Below are positions 8,754 to 17,145 of a stretch of 64,000 nt of DNA, piece by piece. Both the position numbers and the translations under genes were made by a program. Positions within the stretch are counted from its first letter, which is position 1, and each line of letters begins with the position of its first letter. A model generated the notes under the pieces. That model was not told the DNA's origin. It ran no database searches and worked only from the letters and a program-made list of their open reading frames with translations. The DNA comes from Halobacillus aidingensis (GTDB lineage: Bacteria > Bacillota > Bacilli > Bacillales > Halobacillaceae), in contig NZ_FNIZ01000015.1 of the NCBI RefSeq assembly GCF_900104185.1, forward strand, positions 1-64,000, in the 5' to 3' direction.

Positions 8754-9539
8754 TCATTTCCCAACGAAGTTAGGTTTTCTCTTTTCCTTGAATGCCTGCA
8801 CGCCTTCTTTATGGTCCTCCGTTGAAATCATCATAGCCTGTGTCATTCTTTCTTGTTCAAGAATGGCAGCTAAGTCTGAACGGTCGGCCTGGTCCACAAT
8901 CTTTTTCATCATCCCCATGGCTCGGCCCGGACCTTTGGAAAGAGCAAGGGCATAGTTCATCGCCTCTTCTTCTAAATCAGCCAGTGGAATGACACGATTG
9001 ACAAGTCCCCATTCGGCTGCTGTTTCGACAGGAATTGGTTCTGCGCGGAACAGCAGTTCTTTCGTCCGGTAAGGGCCCAGCAACCTTGATAAAAAGTAAT
9101 GGCCGCCACCGTCAGCAACAAGTCCGACTTGTGCAAAGCTAAGCACAAATTTGCTTTCTTCCCCTGCCAGAATCTGATCACAGGCAAGGGCGAGGTTGAA
9201 CCCGGCCCCCGCTGCGTATCCATGCACCACGGCAACTACTGGCTTAGCTAAATCTTTAATTTTTAATATCAATTGATTTAGTTCCCCCACGTGGTCATAC
9301 AATTGTTTTGCATCAGCCGTCCCCATGGATTTCACATCTCCACCCGCTGAAAAAGATCGTCCAGCGCCTGAAAGGACCACAACTTTCACATCATCATTAC
9401 GTTCAGCTTCACCGAGGGCTTCCTGCAGCCCGATGATCATTTGATCCGAAAAAGCATTCAAAGCGTCCGGTCTGTTCAGCACACACGATAATACCGGACC
9501 TTTTATGTCGACAGTTAAGTGATCATTACCTAATTTCAT
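8754..9539 (-). CDS. Enoyl-CoA hydratase/isomerase family protein
   Basis: A crotonase-fold enzyme of 261 residues that would hydrate or isomerise enoyl-CoA in beta-oxidation. The oxyanion-hole segments are visible as SGAGRSFSAGGDVKSM (near residue 60) and VHGYAAGAGFNLALACD (near 100). The second catalytic acidic residue is expected near FAQVGLVADGGG, where one of the usual glutamates is not obvious, so isomerase or hydrolase activity is possible. Start chosen: ATG at 9539, nine bases after AAGGAG; longer starts overlap that site. It lies 17 bases after the long acyl-CoA dehydrogenase. Confidence 0.88.
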   Translation of the reverse strand: MKLGNDHLTVDIKGPVLSCVLNRPDALNAFSDQMIIGLQEALGEAERNDDVKVVVLSGAGRSFSAGGDVKSMGTADAKQLYDHVGELNQLILKIKDLAKPVVAVVHGYAAGAGFNLALACDQILAGEESKFVLSFAQVGLVADGGGHYFLSRLLGPYRTKELLFRAEPIPVETAAEWGLVNRVIPLADLEEEAMNYALALSKGPGRAMGMMKKIVDQADRSDLAAILEQERMTQAMMISTEDHKEGVQAFKEKRKPNFVGK

Positions 9540-9556
9540 TCTTGTCATCTCCTTTT

Positions 9557-11317
9557 TTATGATACATACTGACCTGCTGCAATCATTCGATCGGCAAGCT
9601 GACGGTTCCTTTCCATCGACCCTTCCCATTGATATTCACTCAATAGCACGGGGATATGACGTAACGTTTGAACACGTTCCTCCCCTTGTAACAGCGCGGA
9701 CAAGAGCTGCGTGATTGAACGCTGTACGTTCAATGCTGAGTGTTCAATTAACGTATAGGTCTTCATTTCTTTCAATGGAAGGCTTGGGTCTTTCGCATGT
9801 TCCGCTTTTCTCGTCCTTAAGACCGCGGACTCGACACGATAAATTTCAATAGCAAGATCAGCAAGCTTCATTAATACTTCTTGTTCTTCCTGTATGGCTT
9901 TTCCATACATGCGATAAGCTGCTCCTGCACAAACAAGATACAAATCCTTCATAAGCGCGAGAACTTCCAGACATGGATCAGATCGTTTATACCCACCATT
10001 TTTCAATGAATATTCTGCTTTTTCCATAAGTGATGCCGCATCAAATTCTTCTTTCGCTGCTTTTTGGAAAAAGGCACCCGGAATCAATAGACGGTTGATT
10101 TCATTGGTTCCTTCAAAGATCCGGTTGATTCTTGAATCTCGATAAGCTTGTTCAATCGGATATTCCTTGATGAATCCCGCTCCTCCATGCAGCTGCAAGG
10201 CCTCATCTACCACTTCGTCCAGAGTTTCTGATCCGGTGACCTTACAAATCGCAGCTTCGAGCTTATGCTCATTCATCGCTTTAGCCGTGGCCTGTCGATC
10301 CTCTGAATCGTAGTGGCCATGAAGAGAAGCTTCTATATGTCCTGCTGTTCGATAAAGCAGAGATTCTGTACCATAGATTCTTGCAGCCATCATGGCGAGT
10401 TTTTCCTTCGTTGCCGGAAATTCTGCAATGCTTCTTTTAAACTGTTTCCGTTCTTTCACATGGGTAATGGCTAACTGAAAACTGTATTTCGCTGCTCCCA
10501 TTGTGGCAAACCCTAAATTGAAACGCCCTAAATTCAGAACGTTAAGAGCGATCAGATGTCCTTTACCGACATCCCCAAGCAAGTTTTCAACCGGTACCTC
10601 ACAATCTTCCATCACTACAGAACAAGTCGAAGAACCTTTAATTCCCATTTTCTGTTCTTCTGGTCCGATTGAAAGCCCAGGGAAATCCTTTTCAACAATA
10701 AAAGCGGAAAAGTGCTCTCCGTCTACTTTCGCATAGACGATAAACGTATCGGAAAAAGCTGCATTCGTGATATAAATCTTAGTCCCGTTCAATAGATAAT
10801 GGGTACCTGCTTCATTAAGCGCAGCGGTCGTTTTTGCTGATAGGGCGTCTGACCCTGCTTCCGGTTCTGTAAGACAATACGCCCCTATGTACTCTCCTGA
10901 TGCGAGTTTAGGCAAATACTTTTCTTTTTGCACCTTTGTACCAAAATAGGTGATCGGTAAAGTGGCAATACATGTGTGGTTCGAATGCGCAACACTATAG
11001 CCACTCGCATTCCCCAATGCTTCACCGACGATCCCTTTACTGATCTTATCTAAACCCAGTCCCCCGTAGTTTTCAGGAATACTATGACCGAGCAGTCCTA
11101 AATCTCCAGCATGACGCATTTTTTCCGCTACGAAATTGTAATCTCCGTTTTCTATTCGATCTCTATTCGGGTGAATTTCCCGGGTAATAAATTGTCGAGC
11201 CGTGGCAGCCATCATCTTATGCTCATCGGTCCGGTCTTCCGGTGTAAACACTGATTCCTCTGAAATCTCCGAAATCAAAAACTCCCCACCTCGAACGTTA
11301 TGCTGAACTGGTTGCAT
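9557..11317 (-). CDS. Acyl-CoA dehydrogenase, long FadE/VLCAD-like type
   Basis: A FAD enzyme of 586 residues that introduces the first double bond of beta-oxidation. The FAD and substrate segments AYCLTEPEAGSDA and KIYITNAAFSD lie near 150-190, and the catalytic glutamate sits in RIFEGTNEINR (near 415). A C-terminal extension of about 150 residues matches the length of B. subtilis FadE and of VLCAD rather than the short 380-residue enzymes. Start chosen: ATG at 11317 with AAGGAGGG five bases upstream; that site lies inside the end of the ComB-like gene, which overlaps by 20 bases. Electrons would go to ETF encoded elsewhere. Confidence 0.92.
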   Translation of the reverse strand: MQPVQHNVRGGEFLISEISEESVFTPEDRTDEHKMMAATARQFITREIHPNRDRIENGDYNFVAEKMRHAGDLGLLGHSIPENYGGLGLDKISKGIVGEALGNASGYSVAHSNHTCIATLPITYFGTKVQKEKYLPKLASGEYIGAYCLTEPEAGSDALSAKTTAALNEAGTHYLLNGTKIYITNAAFSDTFIVYAKVDGEHFSAFIVEKDFPGLSIGPEEQKMGIKGSSTCSVVMEDCEVPVENLLGDVGKGHLIALNVLNLGRFNLGFATMGAAKYSFQLAITHVKERKQFKRSIAEFPATKEKLAMMAARIYGTESLLYRTAGHIEASLHGHYDSEDRQATAKAMNEHKLEAAICKVTGSETLDEVVDEALQLHGGAGFIKEYPIEQAYRDSRINRIFEGTNEINRLLIPGAFFQKAAKEEFDAASLMEKAEYSLKNGGYKRSDPCLEVLALMKDLYLVCAGAAYRMYGKAIQEEQEVLMKLADLAIEIYRVESAVLRTRKAEHAKDPSLPLKEMKTYTLIEHSALNVQRSITQLLSALLQGEERVQTLRHIPVLLSEYQWEGSMERNRQLADRMIAAGQYVS

Positions 11318-12041
11318 TTTTACCCTCCTTGATTTGTCCGCTTTCACGGTCATACGTTAGTATAGATTCAAATAAACCTTCCTCAGCAACAAAATCAATT
11401 TCTTTAGGATCAAGCCCGGCATTAACCAGTAATCTTCCTATCCTACAGTTCATTAATAATTCCCTTGGAGCACCACTACCTCTATAAAAACCAAGAGCCG
11501 TAACAGCTGCATCGGAAAGCCCCCACTTGCCCTTCTTTTGCATGTGATAGACTAAACTACCGACACCATAAAAGTCTTCGACCGTAAATTTCCCGCTTGA
11601 CCCTGCACAGACGAGCACGACATCTTCTTCTTTATGATGCTCTGCCATATGAACCGCCATCGCTGGATTGTTCAGGAGTGAAGAGGCATATAGAGAAGAT
11701 GCTAGTCTTGATTGATGTAAGGCGACCGTTCCATTTGTTGTCGATAAAATCAGGTGTTTATTCTGGATGATCGACTTCAAATAGGTTCTTAGTGGTGGTT
11801 CGAACCCATCAATCCTTCTCCCTTTATCTTCTCCAGCCATTACGAAGGGATCTTTGAATTGTTCTGCTTTTTTCCGAGCTTCGTCCACGCTGAATACAGG
11901 AATGACACTGGCCGCACCATCTGCGATCGCTGCTGTAATGGTCGATGTGGCAAATAAGACATCAAAGACGACGACAACTTTCCCTTTCAGCTCTTCCGGC
12001 TGTATGTCTTCTTTCTTAAAGATGACTTGAACTTCCCCCAT
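11298..12041 (-). CDS. 2-phosphosulfolactate phosphatase (ComB) family protein
   Basis: A 247-residue protein of the ComB phosphatase family, which in archaea removes phosphate from 2-phosphosulfolactate in coenzyme M synthesis and in B. subtilis (YitC) contributes to spore sulfolactate. Visible family marks are VVVFDVLFATSTI (near residue 28), AGEDKGRRIDGF and LSTTNGTVAL (near 105), with a CAGSSGKFTVED loop near 150. No ComA-type synthase is nearby. It sits inside an acyl-CoA operon, starting one base after the kinase stop and overlapping the next gene by 20 bases. It may act on a phosphorylated acyl intermediate instead; that is inference. Confidence 0.83.
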   Translation of the reverse strand: MGEVQVIFKKEDIQPEELKGKVVVVFDVLFATSTITAAIADGAASVIPVFSVDEARKKAEQFKDPFVMAGEDKGRRIDGFEPPLRTYLKSIIQNKHLILSTTNGTVALHQSRLASSLYASSLLNNPAMAVHMAEHHKEEDVVLVCAGSSGKFTVEDFYGVGSLVYHMQKKGKWGLSDAAVTALGFYRGSGAPRELLMNCRIGRLLVNAGLDPKEIDFVAEEGLFESILTYDRESGQIKEGKNATSSA

Positions 12042-12042
12042 A

Positions 12043-13104
12043 CTAGAGACCTGCTGTTTCTTCCGCATGACGGATCAAATGATTGACGAAAACGTGCATC
12101 CCTGCAAATCTTGGATCTTCGGTTTGTCCATTTTTGTAACGATAATAGATTTGCTGGACGATTCCTGCCAGTTTAAAATAAGCGAAGGTCACATAGAAGT
12201 CGATGTCCTCCACGTCACGACCACTCTTTTCAGCGTAACGGTGAATGAATTCATCCCTTGTATAGAACCCTTCACGAACAGTGAGCGGAGGCTTCCCTAG
12301 TCCTGTTTTTAGAAGTTCCGGGTCATCTTGTTGGATCCAATAGCTCATGGCAGCACCAACATCGGCCAGCGGGTCACCGACGGTCGTCATTTCCCAATCA
12401 AACAAACCTACCATCTTTGAAGGATCACCTTTACTAAACATGGCATTATTCAGCTTGTAATCATAATGAATGATGGATGCATCTTTGGATGTGGGAATAT
12501 GATCGGCCAACCACTTTTTCAAACGCTCCCCGGAAACCACATCATCAGTTCTCGCTTTTTCATACCTTTTCATCCAGCCGTGCACTTGCCTTTCCATAAA
12601 ACCATCAGGCTTCACCATATCTTTCAATGAAGTATTGCGGTAATCCAGGGAATGAAGTTCTGCCAACCGGTCGACCATGGTTTCAGACAGTTGCCTTCCT
12701 AGTTCCTCCGTCGCGTCCACACCTTCCGGAAAGCTATGATCAAAAACGAGACCATCTCTGCGTTCCATGAGAAAAAAAGGTCGGCCAATCAGATTGCCAG
12801 ATTCATAGAGGTAGGGTTGCGGTGCCAAAGGATAGACCGGATGTAAGGATTGAAGAACCTTGAATTCACGTTCCATGTCATGTGCCTTTGGAGCAACCGG
12901 CCCCATGGGAGGACGACGTAAGACCACTTTCCACTCTTCACCGACCGACAGTTCATAAGTCAAGTTGGAATGGCCCGCCCCGAACTGTCTGATTTGCATG
13001 TCACCCGAAGGAATTTCTAACTTTTGTCTCAAAAAACGCTCAAGCTTGTTTACATCGAGCTCCTCCCCATGACGGACAGGCCTTGTATCTTGTGTATAAA
13101 CCAT
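12043..13104 (-). CDS. APH-fold kinase, ACAD10/ACAD11 N-terminal (LvaA-like) type
   Basis: A 353-residue phosphotransferase with the aminoglycoside-kinase fold. The nucleotide lysine region is VVLRRPPMGPV (near 60-70), the catalytic loop is H213-Y-D215-x4-N220 and the metal site is D236-W-E238. The series SNLTYEL, RPPMGP..AHDMEREF, HSLD, DYKLNN, FDWEMTTVGDPLADV and YFKLAGIVQQIYYRY follows, in order, the kinase half of animal ACAD11. Known relatives phosphorylate the 4-hydroxyl of hydroxyacyl-CoAs so that a partner acyl-CoA dehydrogenase can eliminate it. Such a partner is encoded at 15781-16992 in this operon. Antibiotic resistance is unlikely from the context. Confidence 0.87.
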   Translation of the reverse strand: MVYTQDTRPVRHGEELDVNKLERFLRQKLEIPSGDMQIRQFGAGHSNLTYELSVGEEWKVVLRRPPMGPVAPKAHDMEREFKVLQSLHPVYPLAPQPYLYESGNLIGRPFFLMERRDGLVFDHSFPEGVDATEELGRQLSETMVDRLAELHSLDYRNTSLKDMVKPDGFMERQVHGWMKRYEKARTDDVVSGERLKKWLADHIPTSKDASIIHYDYKLNNAMFSKGDPSKMVGLFDWEMTTVGDPLADVGAAMSYWIQQDDPELLKTGLGKPPLTVREGFYTRDEFIHRYAEKSGRDVEDIDFYVTFAYFKLAGIVQQIYYRYKNGQTEDPRFAGMHVFVNHLIRHAEETAGL

Positions 13105-13116
13105 GAAGAACCTCCC

Positions 13117-13515
13117 TTATTTTGCTACCATTTGATAGGATGACAAGGATTCTTTCATCTCAGATGTCAATGCAACACTTTGCTGTTGTTCAAAATCGAA
13201 TTGAACAATGACCGACAAGCCTTTGGCCACAAGTTCCCCTGATTCTTTTTCAAACATGTCCTGTTCCAGATGAAAGCTGGAGCGTCCAATTTTCACGACA
13301 TGGCTGCGAATGATCAGCGTCTGATTAAAATACACCTGCTTGATGAAATCGCACTTCGTCGAAGCAAGGATGAAGTTCCAATCATTACCTACAAGCGCTA
13401 AATCATTAAAAAACTGAATACGGGCATCCTCCATATAGACAAAGAAATTGTTGTTGTTTACATGCCCTAATAAATCGGTTTCACAAAATCTGACGTTCAC
13501 TTCTATTTCATGCAT
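13117..13515 (-). CDS. Acyl-CoA thioesterase, 4-hydroxybenzoyl-CoA (hot-dog) family
   Basis: A 132-residue hot-dog-fold thioesterase (YbgC/FadM-like). The N-terminal ETDLLGHVNNNNFFVYMEDARI segment carries the catalytic aspartate region and the helix start typical of the 4HBT family. It would hydrolyse an acyl-CoA to free acid and CoA, perhaps relieving CoA trapping. The ATG lies behind GAGGAGG, 12 bases after the hydroxyacyl-CoA dehydrogenase gene. It is cytosolic, complete and of normal length. Confidence 0.87.
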   Translation of the reverse strand: MHEIEVNVRFCETDLLGHVNNNNFFVYMEDARIQFFNDLALVGNDWNFILASTKCDFIKQVYFNQTLIIRSHVVKIGRSSFHLEQDMFEKESGELVAKGLSVIVQFDFEQQQSVALTSEMKESLSSYQMVAK

Positions 13516-13527
13516 TCGTCTTCCTCC

Positions 13528-14400
13528 TCAACTTTTCACGGGGTTTTCATACGTGTAAAAACCCTTCCCTGTTTTACGCCCAAGTTCCCCGGCTTTCATT
13601 TTCTCTTCCAAAGTTTTAGATGGGCGGTCTTTAGGATCACCTGTTTCCTGATACTGTTGCTGCATGACATAATACCCGACATCTATCCCTGACAAATCCA
13701 TCAGTTCAAACGGTCCGATTGGATGGTTCAGCGCTTTTTTTATTATTTTATCGATATCTTCATAATCGGCGTATCCACCTTCATACAAGCTCATCGCTTC
13801 TTTTTGGATTGCAAATAAAATACGGTTGGCGATAAATCCCGAGATTTCTTTTTGTAAAAGGACCGCTGTGCGATTCATCTCTTCGCATACCTTCATGGCC
13901 ACAGTAACCGTCTCTTCTGAGGTATGTTCCCCTTTGACGACTTCCACACAGTCCATGACGAGTGGCGGGAAGAAAAAGTGCATGTTGCACATTTTCTCAG
14001 GCCTCGATGTGGCATCAGCAATCAGCGAACTGACGATGGTCGAGGAATTGGTCGCAAAAATCGTATGGGAAGGAGCATACTCATCCAATTTTGCGAACAC
14101 TTGTCGTTTTACATCCAGCTTTTCAACGACAGCTTCAATGACAAGGTCTGCACCTGCGACGGCTTCCTCCAGTTCTGTTGTGAAATGAAGGCGGGTAAAA
14201 GCTTCTTCACGCGCGGCCTTTGAAATTTTTTCTTTTTTTACCCATTTATCCATTATTCCTGCCAATTTCGCCTCTGCCTTTTCCAATGATTCCTGGCTGA
14301 TGTCCTGCAGCTTCGTTTCATATCCAGCTATTGCGCCAAGCATGGCAATCTGATGCCCCATGCTGCCCGCTCCGACAACCGCTAAATTTTTAATGGTCAT
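13528..14400 (-). CDS. 3-hydroxyacyl-CoA dehydrogenase (HAD family)
   Basis: An NAD-dependent enzyme of 290 residues that oxidises 3-hydroxyacyl-CoA. The Rossmann motif VVGAGSMGHQIA is at residues 8-19, followed by ATNSSTIVSS (116-125) and the C-terminal NHPIGPFELMDLSG domain. In the active-site stretch H141-F-F-F-P-P, phenylalanine 144 replaces the asparagine of the usual HFFNP, an unusual change that may mark a different substrate. Start chosen: ATG at 14400 behind GAGGAGGAG; it overlaps the end of the TetR gene by 11 bases. Confidence 0.9.
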   Translation of the reverse strand: MTIKNLAVVGAGSMGHQIAMLGAIAGYETKLQDISQESLEKAEAKLAGIMDKWVKKEKISKAAREEAFTRLHFTTELEEAVAGADLVIEAVVEKLDVKRQVFAKLDEYAPSHTIFATNSSTIVSSLIADATSRPEKMCNMHFFFPPLVMDCVEVVKGEHTSEETVTVAMKVCEEMNRTAVLLQKEISGFIANRILFAIQKEAMSLYEGGYADYEDIDKIIKKALNHPIGPFELMDLSGIDVGYYVMQQQYQETGDPKDRPSKTLEEKMKAGELGRKTGKGFYTYENPVKS

Positions 14401-14968
14401 TGGTCTCCTCCTCAATTCCTTTAAAAATCAATCGCATATACAAATCTGTCAACGACTTTTCGTCCACTTCTCCATCAGGTTCGTACCAAAAATAGCTCCA
14501 GTTCGCCATCCCGAGGACCGCGTAGGACAACATGTCTGCACGCAAGTCTTTCTTGAACTCTCCGGCTTTCATCCCTTCTTCCAACACTTTCTGGATATTC
14601 TCTTGAAATTGTTGGCGCTTCGGCAAGATGATGGCTGTCTTCTCTTCACTCAGGTGTCTCATTTCTTGAAAAAAAACAAGTGCACTATGACCGTTCGTGC
14701 GAATATTATGAATCAACAACTCTACGATTTGATACAACTGATCACTATGAGAAAGATCCACATTCGTGATAATCTTCTCTTGTCCTTCCAGAAGGTGATC
14801 AATAAAAGTTTGGTGAATGTGAATAAGCACATCTTCTTTGTTTTTGAAATAGTAATAAAATGTCCCTTTCGTCACTCCATTCGCTTCGACGATGTCCTGG
14901 ATTGAAGTGCCCTGGAACCCCTTTTTACCAAATAACTCTATGATTGTGTCCATCATTTTTTCTTTCAT
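14390..14968 (-). CDS. TetR/AcrR-family regulator of the acyl-CoA operon
   Basis: A 192-residue repressor. Residues 1-50 form the TetR helix-turn-helix (IIELFGKKGFQGTSIQDIVEANGVTKGTFYYYFKNKEDVL). The C-terminal ligand domain resembles the acyl-CoA-sensing FadR/YsiA group (a late VLGMANWSYFWYEPDG segment is typical). It is the third gene of the operon it probably controls, and a 22-bp palindrome of TetR type overlaps the predicted transcription start upstream of the first gene. Release by an acyl-CoA is the likely signal; that is inference from family and context. Confidence 0.9.
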   Translation of the reverse strand: MKEKMMDTIIELFGKKGFQGTSIQDIVEANGVTKGTFYYYFKNKEDVLIHIHQTFIDHLLEGQEKIITNVDLSHSDQLYQIVELLIHNIRTNGHSALVFFQEMRHLSEEKTAIILPKRQQFQENIQKVLEEGMKAGEFKKDLRADMLSYAVLGMANWSYFWYEPDGEVDEKSLTDLYMRLIFKGIEEETNDH

Positions 14969-14996
14969 GTCTACCGTCCTAACTCAGCAAAATCGA

Positions 14997-15776
14997 TTAA
15001 CAGGATGCATGCATGCCACCGTCGACAACGAGAACGTCTCCGGTTACATAATCCGATGCTCGGCATGCCAAAAATAGAGCAGCTCCTTTTAAGTCCTCCT
15101 CAGAACCGAATCGTCCGAGAGGCGTTCGATCAAGAATGAAATCTCCACCATGCTCAAGCACTCCTTTCGACATTTTCGTCGGGAAAAATCCGGGAGCCAA
15201 TGCGTTCACCTGGATGTTATGCATTCCCCATTTCAATGCAAGATCCTTAGTAAAAGTGATGACCGCGCCTTTACTGGCATTGTAACCGACCGTCTCCATA
15301 AACCTCGGATCCGCTCCGCCAAGTCCAGCAACAGAAGCGATGTTGATAATCTTTCCTGAATTCTGCTTGACCATATGCTCGCCAACCTTCTGAGACATTA
15401 GGAATGTCCCGGTCACATTGACGTTCATTACCTTTTGAAAAGCTTCGAGTGGCATTTCAAGTGTTGGCGCGCCCCAAGTGGCCCCACTGTTGTTAACAAG
15501 AATATCAATCGTCCCGAATTTGGCTATCGCTTCATCTACTACACGGTCAATATCTTCAGGGTTCGTAACATCACACCCAAGCGCAAGCGACTCCACACCA
15601 CATTCACTTTCCAGCCTGATTGCTGTTTGTTCACACGCCTCTTTTTTACGGGAACAAACAATAATATTCGCCCCTGCTTCCGCAAGACCTTCCGCAATTT
15701 GCTCACCAAGGCCACGGCCGCCTCCTGTAACGAGTGCGGTTTTCCCTTTCAAATCAAAAAGATCTTTGACATGCAT
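14997..15776 (-). CDS. Short-chain dehydrogenase/reductase (SDR)
   Basis: A classical SDR of 259 residues. TGGGRGLG (near residue 15) binds the nucleotide, NNSGA is the structural motif near 90, and the catalytic set is serine in IINIASVAG plus Y-N-A-S-K near 160. It would reduce or oxidise a hydroxy or keto group of an acyl intermediate. Start chosen: ATG at 15776 behind GAGGAGTG. It is the second gene of the operon, five bases after the ACAD11-like gene, so it could supply or remove the hydroxyl that the kinase acts on; this is inference. Confidence 0.9.
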   Translation of the reverse strand: MHVKDLFDLKGKTALVTGGGRGLGEQIAEGLAEAGANIIVCSRKKEACEQTAIRLESECGVESLALGCDVTNPEDIDRVVDEAIAKFGTIDILVNNSGATWGAPTLEMPLEAFQKVMNVNVTGTFLMSQKVGEHMVKQNSGKIINIASVAGLGGADPRFMETVGYNASKGAVITFTKDLALKWGMHNIQVNALAPGFFPTKMSKGVLEHGGDFILDRTPLGRFGSEEDLKGAALFLACRASDYVTGDVLVVDGGMHASC

Positions 15777-15780
15777 GATC

Positions 15781-16992
15781 TCACTCCTCATATTTGGATA
15801 ATTCAAGTTTAGCGATTTGTCTCCGATGGACCTCATCCGGGCCGTCTGCCAACCTCAATGTTCGGGAGTTCGCCCATTGAGCAGCTAAGGTAAAATCATC
15901 ACTGACTCCCGCCCCCCCATGAGCCTGAATCGCCCGGTCGATCACTTTCAATGCCATATTCGGGGCGACGACCTTAATCATGGCGATTTCGGTTTTCGCT
16001 TCTTTATTTCCGACCGTGTCCATCATATAAGCGGCTTTCAAAGTGAGCAGGCGTGCCTGTTCAAGCTCAATCCGGGAATCGGCGACCCATTCTCTCACGA
16101 CTCCTTGCTCAGCTAAAGGACGATGAAAAGCTTCTCTTTTTTGAACGCGCTTACATAAATCCTCAAGCGCTCGCTCTGCTGCTCCGATTAACCGCATGCA
16201 ATGATGAATCCTTCCAGGTCCAAGACGGCCCTGAGCGATGGCAAATCCTTTTCCCTCTCCCCAAATCATGTTTTCCTTCGGTACACGGACATTATGGAAA
16301 TCAATTTCCGCATGACCATGAGGAGCATGGTCGTACCCAAACACAGGTAACATGCGTTTAACGTTAACGCCCTCTGTATCCAAAGGGACAAGAATCATCG
16401 ACTGTTGCTCATGACGATTGGCTTCCGGATCCGTTTTGCCCATAAAAATGGCTATTTTACATCTTGGATCTCCTGCACCCGAAGACCACCATTTCCGACC
16501 ATTAATGACGTAATCGTCTCCATCTCTCCTAATACTAGACTTTATATTCGTAGCATCAGAAGAAGCTACGTCCGGCTCTGTCATAGAAAAACACGATCTG
16601 ATCTCCCCCTTCAGAAGAGGTTCCAACCATTCGTCCTTTTGAGCTTCACTTCCATAGCGGGCAAGCACCTCCATATTACCAGTATCAGGTGCATTGCAAT
16701 TGAAAACTTCGGGACCAATGAGCGAGCGCCCCATCATCTCACAGAGCGGAGCATATTCAAGATTCGACAGACCCGCTCCATATGTATCATCAGGTAAAAA
16801 TAAATTCCAAAGTCCTTCTTCCTTCGCTTTCAATTTCAGCTCTTCCATGATAGGAGGCACTTCCGAAAAACGATCTTTTTGTGCATTTAATTGATCCTCA
16901 TACACTGACTCATTTGGATAAACATGTTCATCCATAAACCGCTGCAGCTTTTCGAGGTAGCCTTTTACCTTATCGGAATAATCAAAGTTCAC
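15781..16992 (-). CDS. Acyl-CoA dehydrogenase, ACAD10/ACAD11 type
   Basis: First gene of the operon, 403 residues. [15 protein letters not shown] (135-149) and [13 protein letters not shown] (167-179) form the FAD/acyl-CoA pocket. The C-terminal catalytic stretch reads [11 protein letters not shown] (380-390) with aspartate 383 where most family members have the EGT glutamate, as in animal ACAD11. [19 protein letters not shown] and [11 protein letters not shown] also match that subgroup. Known members act with an APH-type kinase in removing a phosphorylated 4-hydroxyl; here the kinase is a separate gene at 12043-13104. Start chosen: GTG at 16992, since an AGGGGGAAAAAGG tract directly precedes it. 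Confidence 0.9.
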   Translation of the reverse strand: MNFDYSDKVKGYLEKLQRFMDEHVYPNESVYEDQLNAQKDRFSEVPPIMEELKLKAKEEGLWNLFLPDDTYGAGLSNLEYAPLCEMMGRSLIGPEVFNCNAPDTGNMEVLARYGSEAQKDEWLEPLLKGEIRSCFSMTEPDVASSDATNIKSSIRRDGDDYVINGRKWWSSGAGDPRCKIAIFMGKTDPEANRHEQQSMILVPLDTEGVNVKRMLPVFGYDHAPHGHAEIDFHNVRVPKENMIWGEGKGFAIAQGRLGPGRIHHCMRLIGAAERALEDLCKRVQKREAFHRPLAEQGVVREWVADSRIELEQARLLTLKAAYMMDTVGNKEAKTEIAMIKVVAPNMALKVIDRAIQAHGGAGVSDDFTLAAQWANSRTLRLADGPDEVHRRQIAKLELSKYEE

Positions 16993-17016
16993 CCTTTTTC
17001 CCCCTTCTTCACAAAA

Positions 17017-17038
17017 ACATACCAAACGGTTAGTATGT
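17017..17038. promoter_or_regulatory. TetR-type operator palindrome upstream of the acyl-CoA operon
   Basis: The two 11-base halves ACATACCAAAC and GGTTAGTATGT form an imperfect palindrome (18 of 22 positions symmetric). It lies between the predicted -10 box and the first gene, a typical place for repression, and is the best candidate site for the TetR protein at 14390-14968. Confidence 0.7.
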
Positions 17039-17044
17039 ATTCAT

Positions 17045-17074
17045 TTTATACCTACTATTCTGAAAATTCAACAA
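17045..17074 (-). promoter_or_regulatory. Promoter of the acyl-CoA operon
   Basis: On the minus strand TATAAA (17045-17050) serves as -10. The -35 could be TTGAAT with a 15-base spacer or TTGTTG (17069-17074) with an 18-base spacer. The promoter lies between the FadR-like box and the TetR-type palindrome. Confidence 0.6.
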
Positions 17075-17078
17075 AAAG

Positions 17079-17096
17079 TGAATGATTATTCATATC
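17079..17096. promoter_or_regulatory. FadR(YsiA)-like operator
   Basis: TGAATGATTATTCATATC fits 15 of 18 positions of the Bacillus FadR operator consensus as I recall it (TGAATGA-N-TA-N-TCATTCA). It lies just upstream of the -35 region of the operon, suggesting a global fatty-acid input alongside the local TetR protein. Confidence 0.6.
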
Positions 17097-17145
17097 TCTT
17101 GATAGATCGTATTAATTATTAATTCAACTAAAGCTCCTATTGTCA

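Noticed and set aside
12043-13104. Aminoglycoside phosphotransferase (resistance)
   Set aside because: Motif order and operon context fit ACAD10/11-type acyl kinases better.
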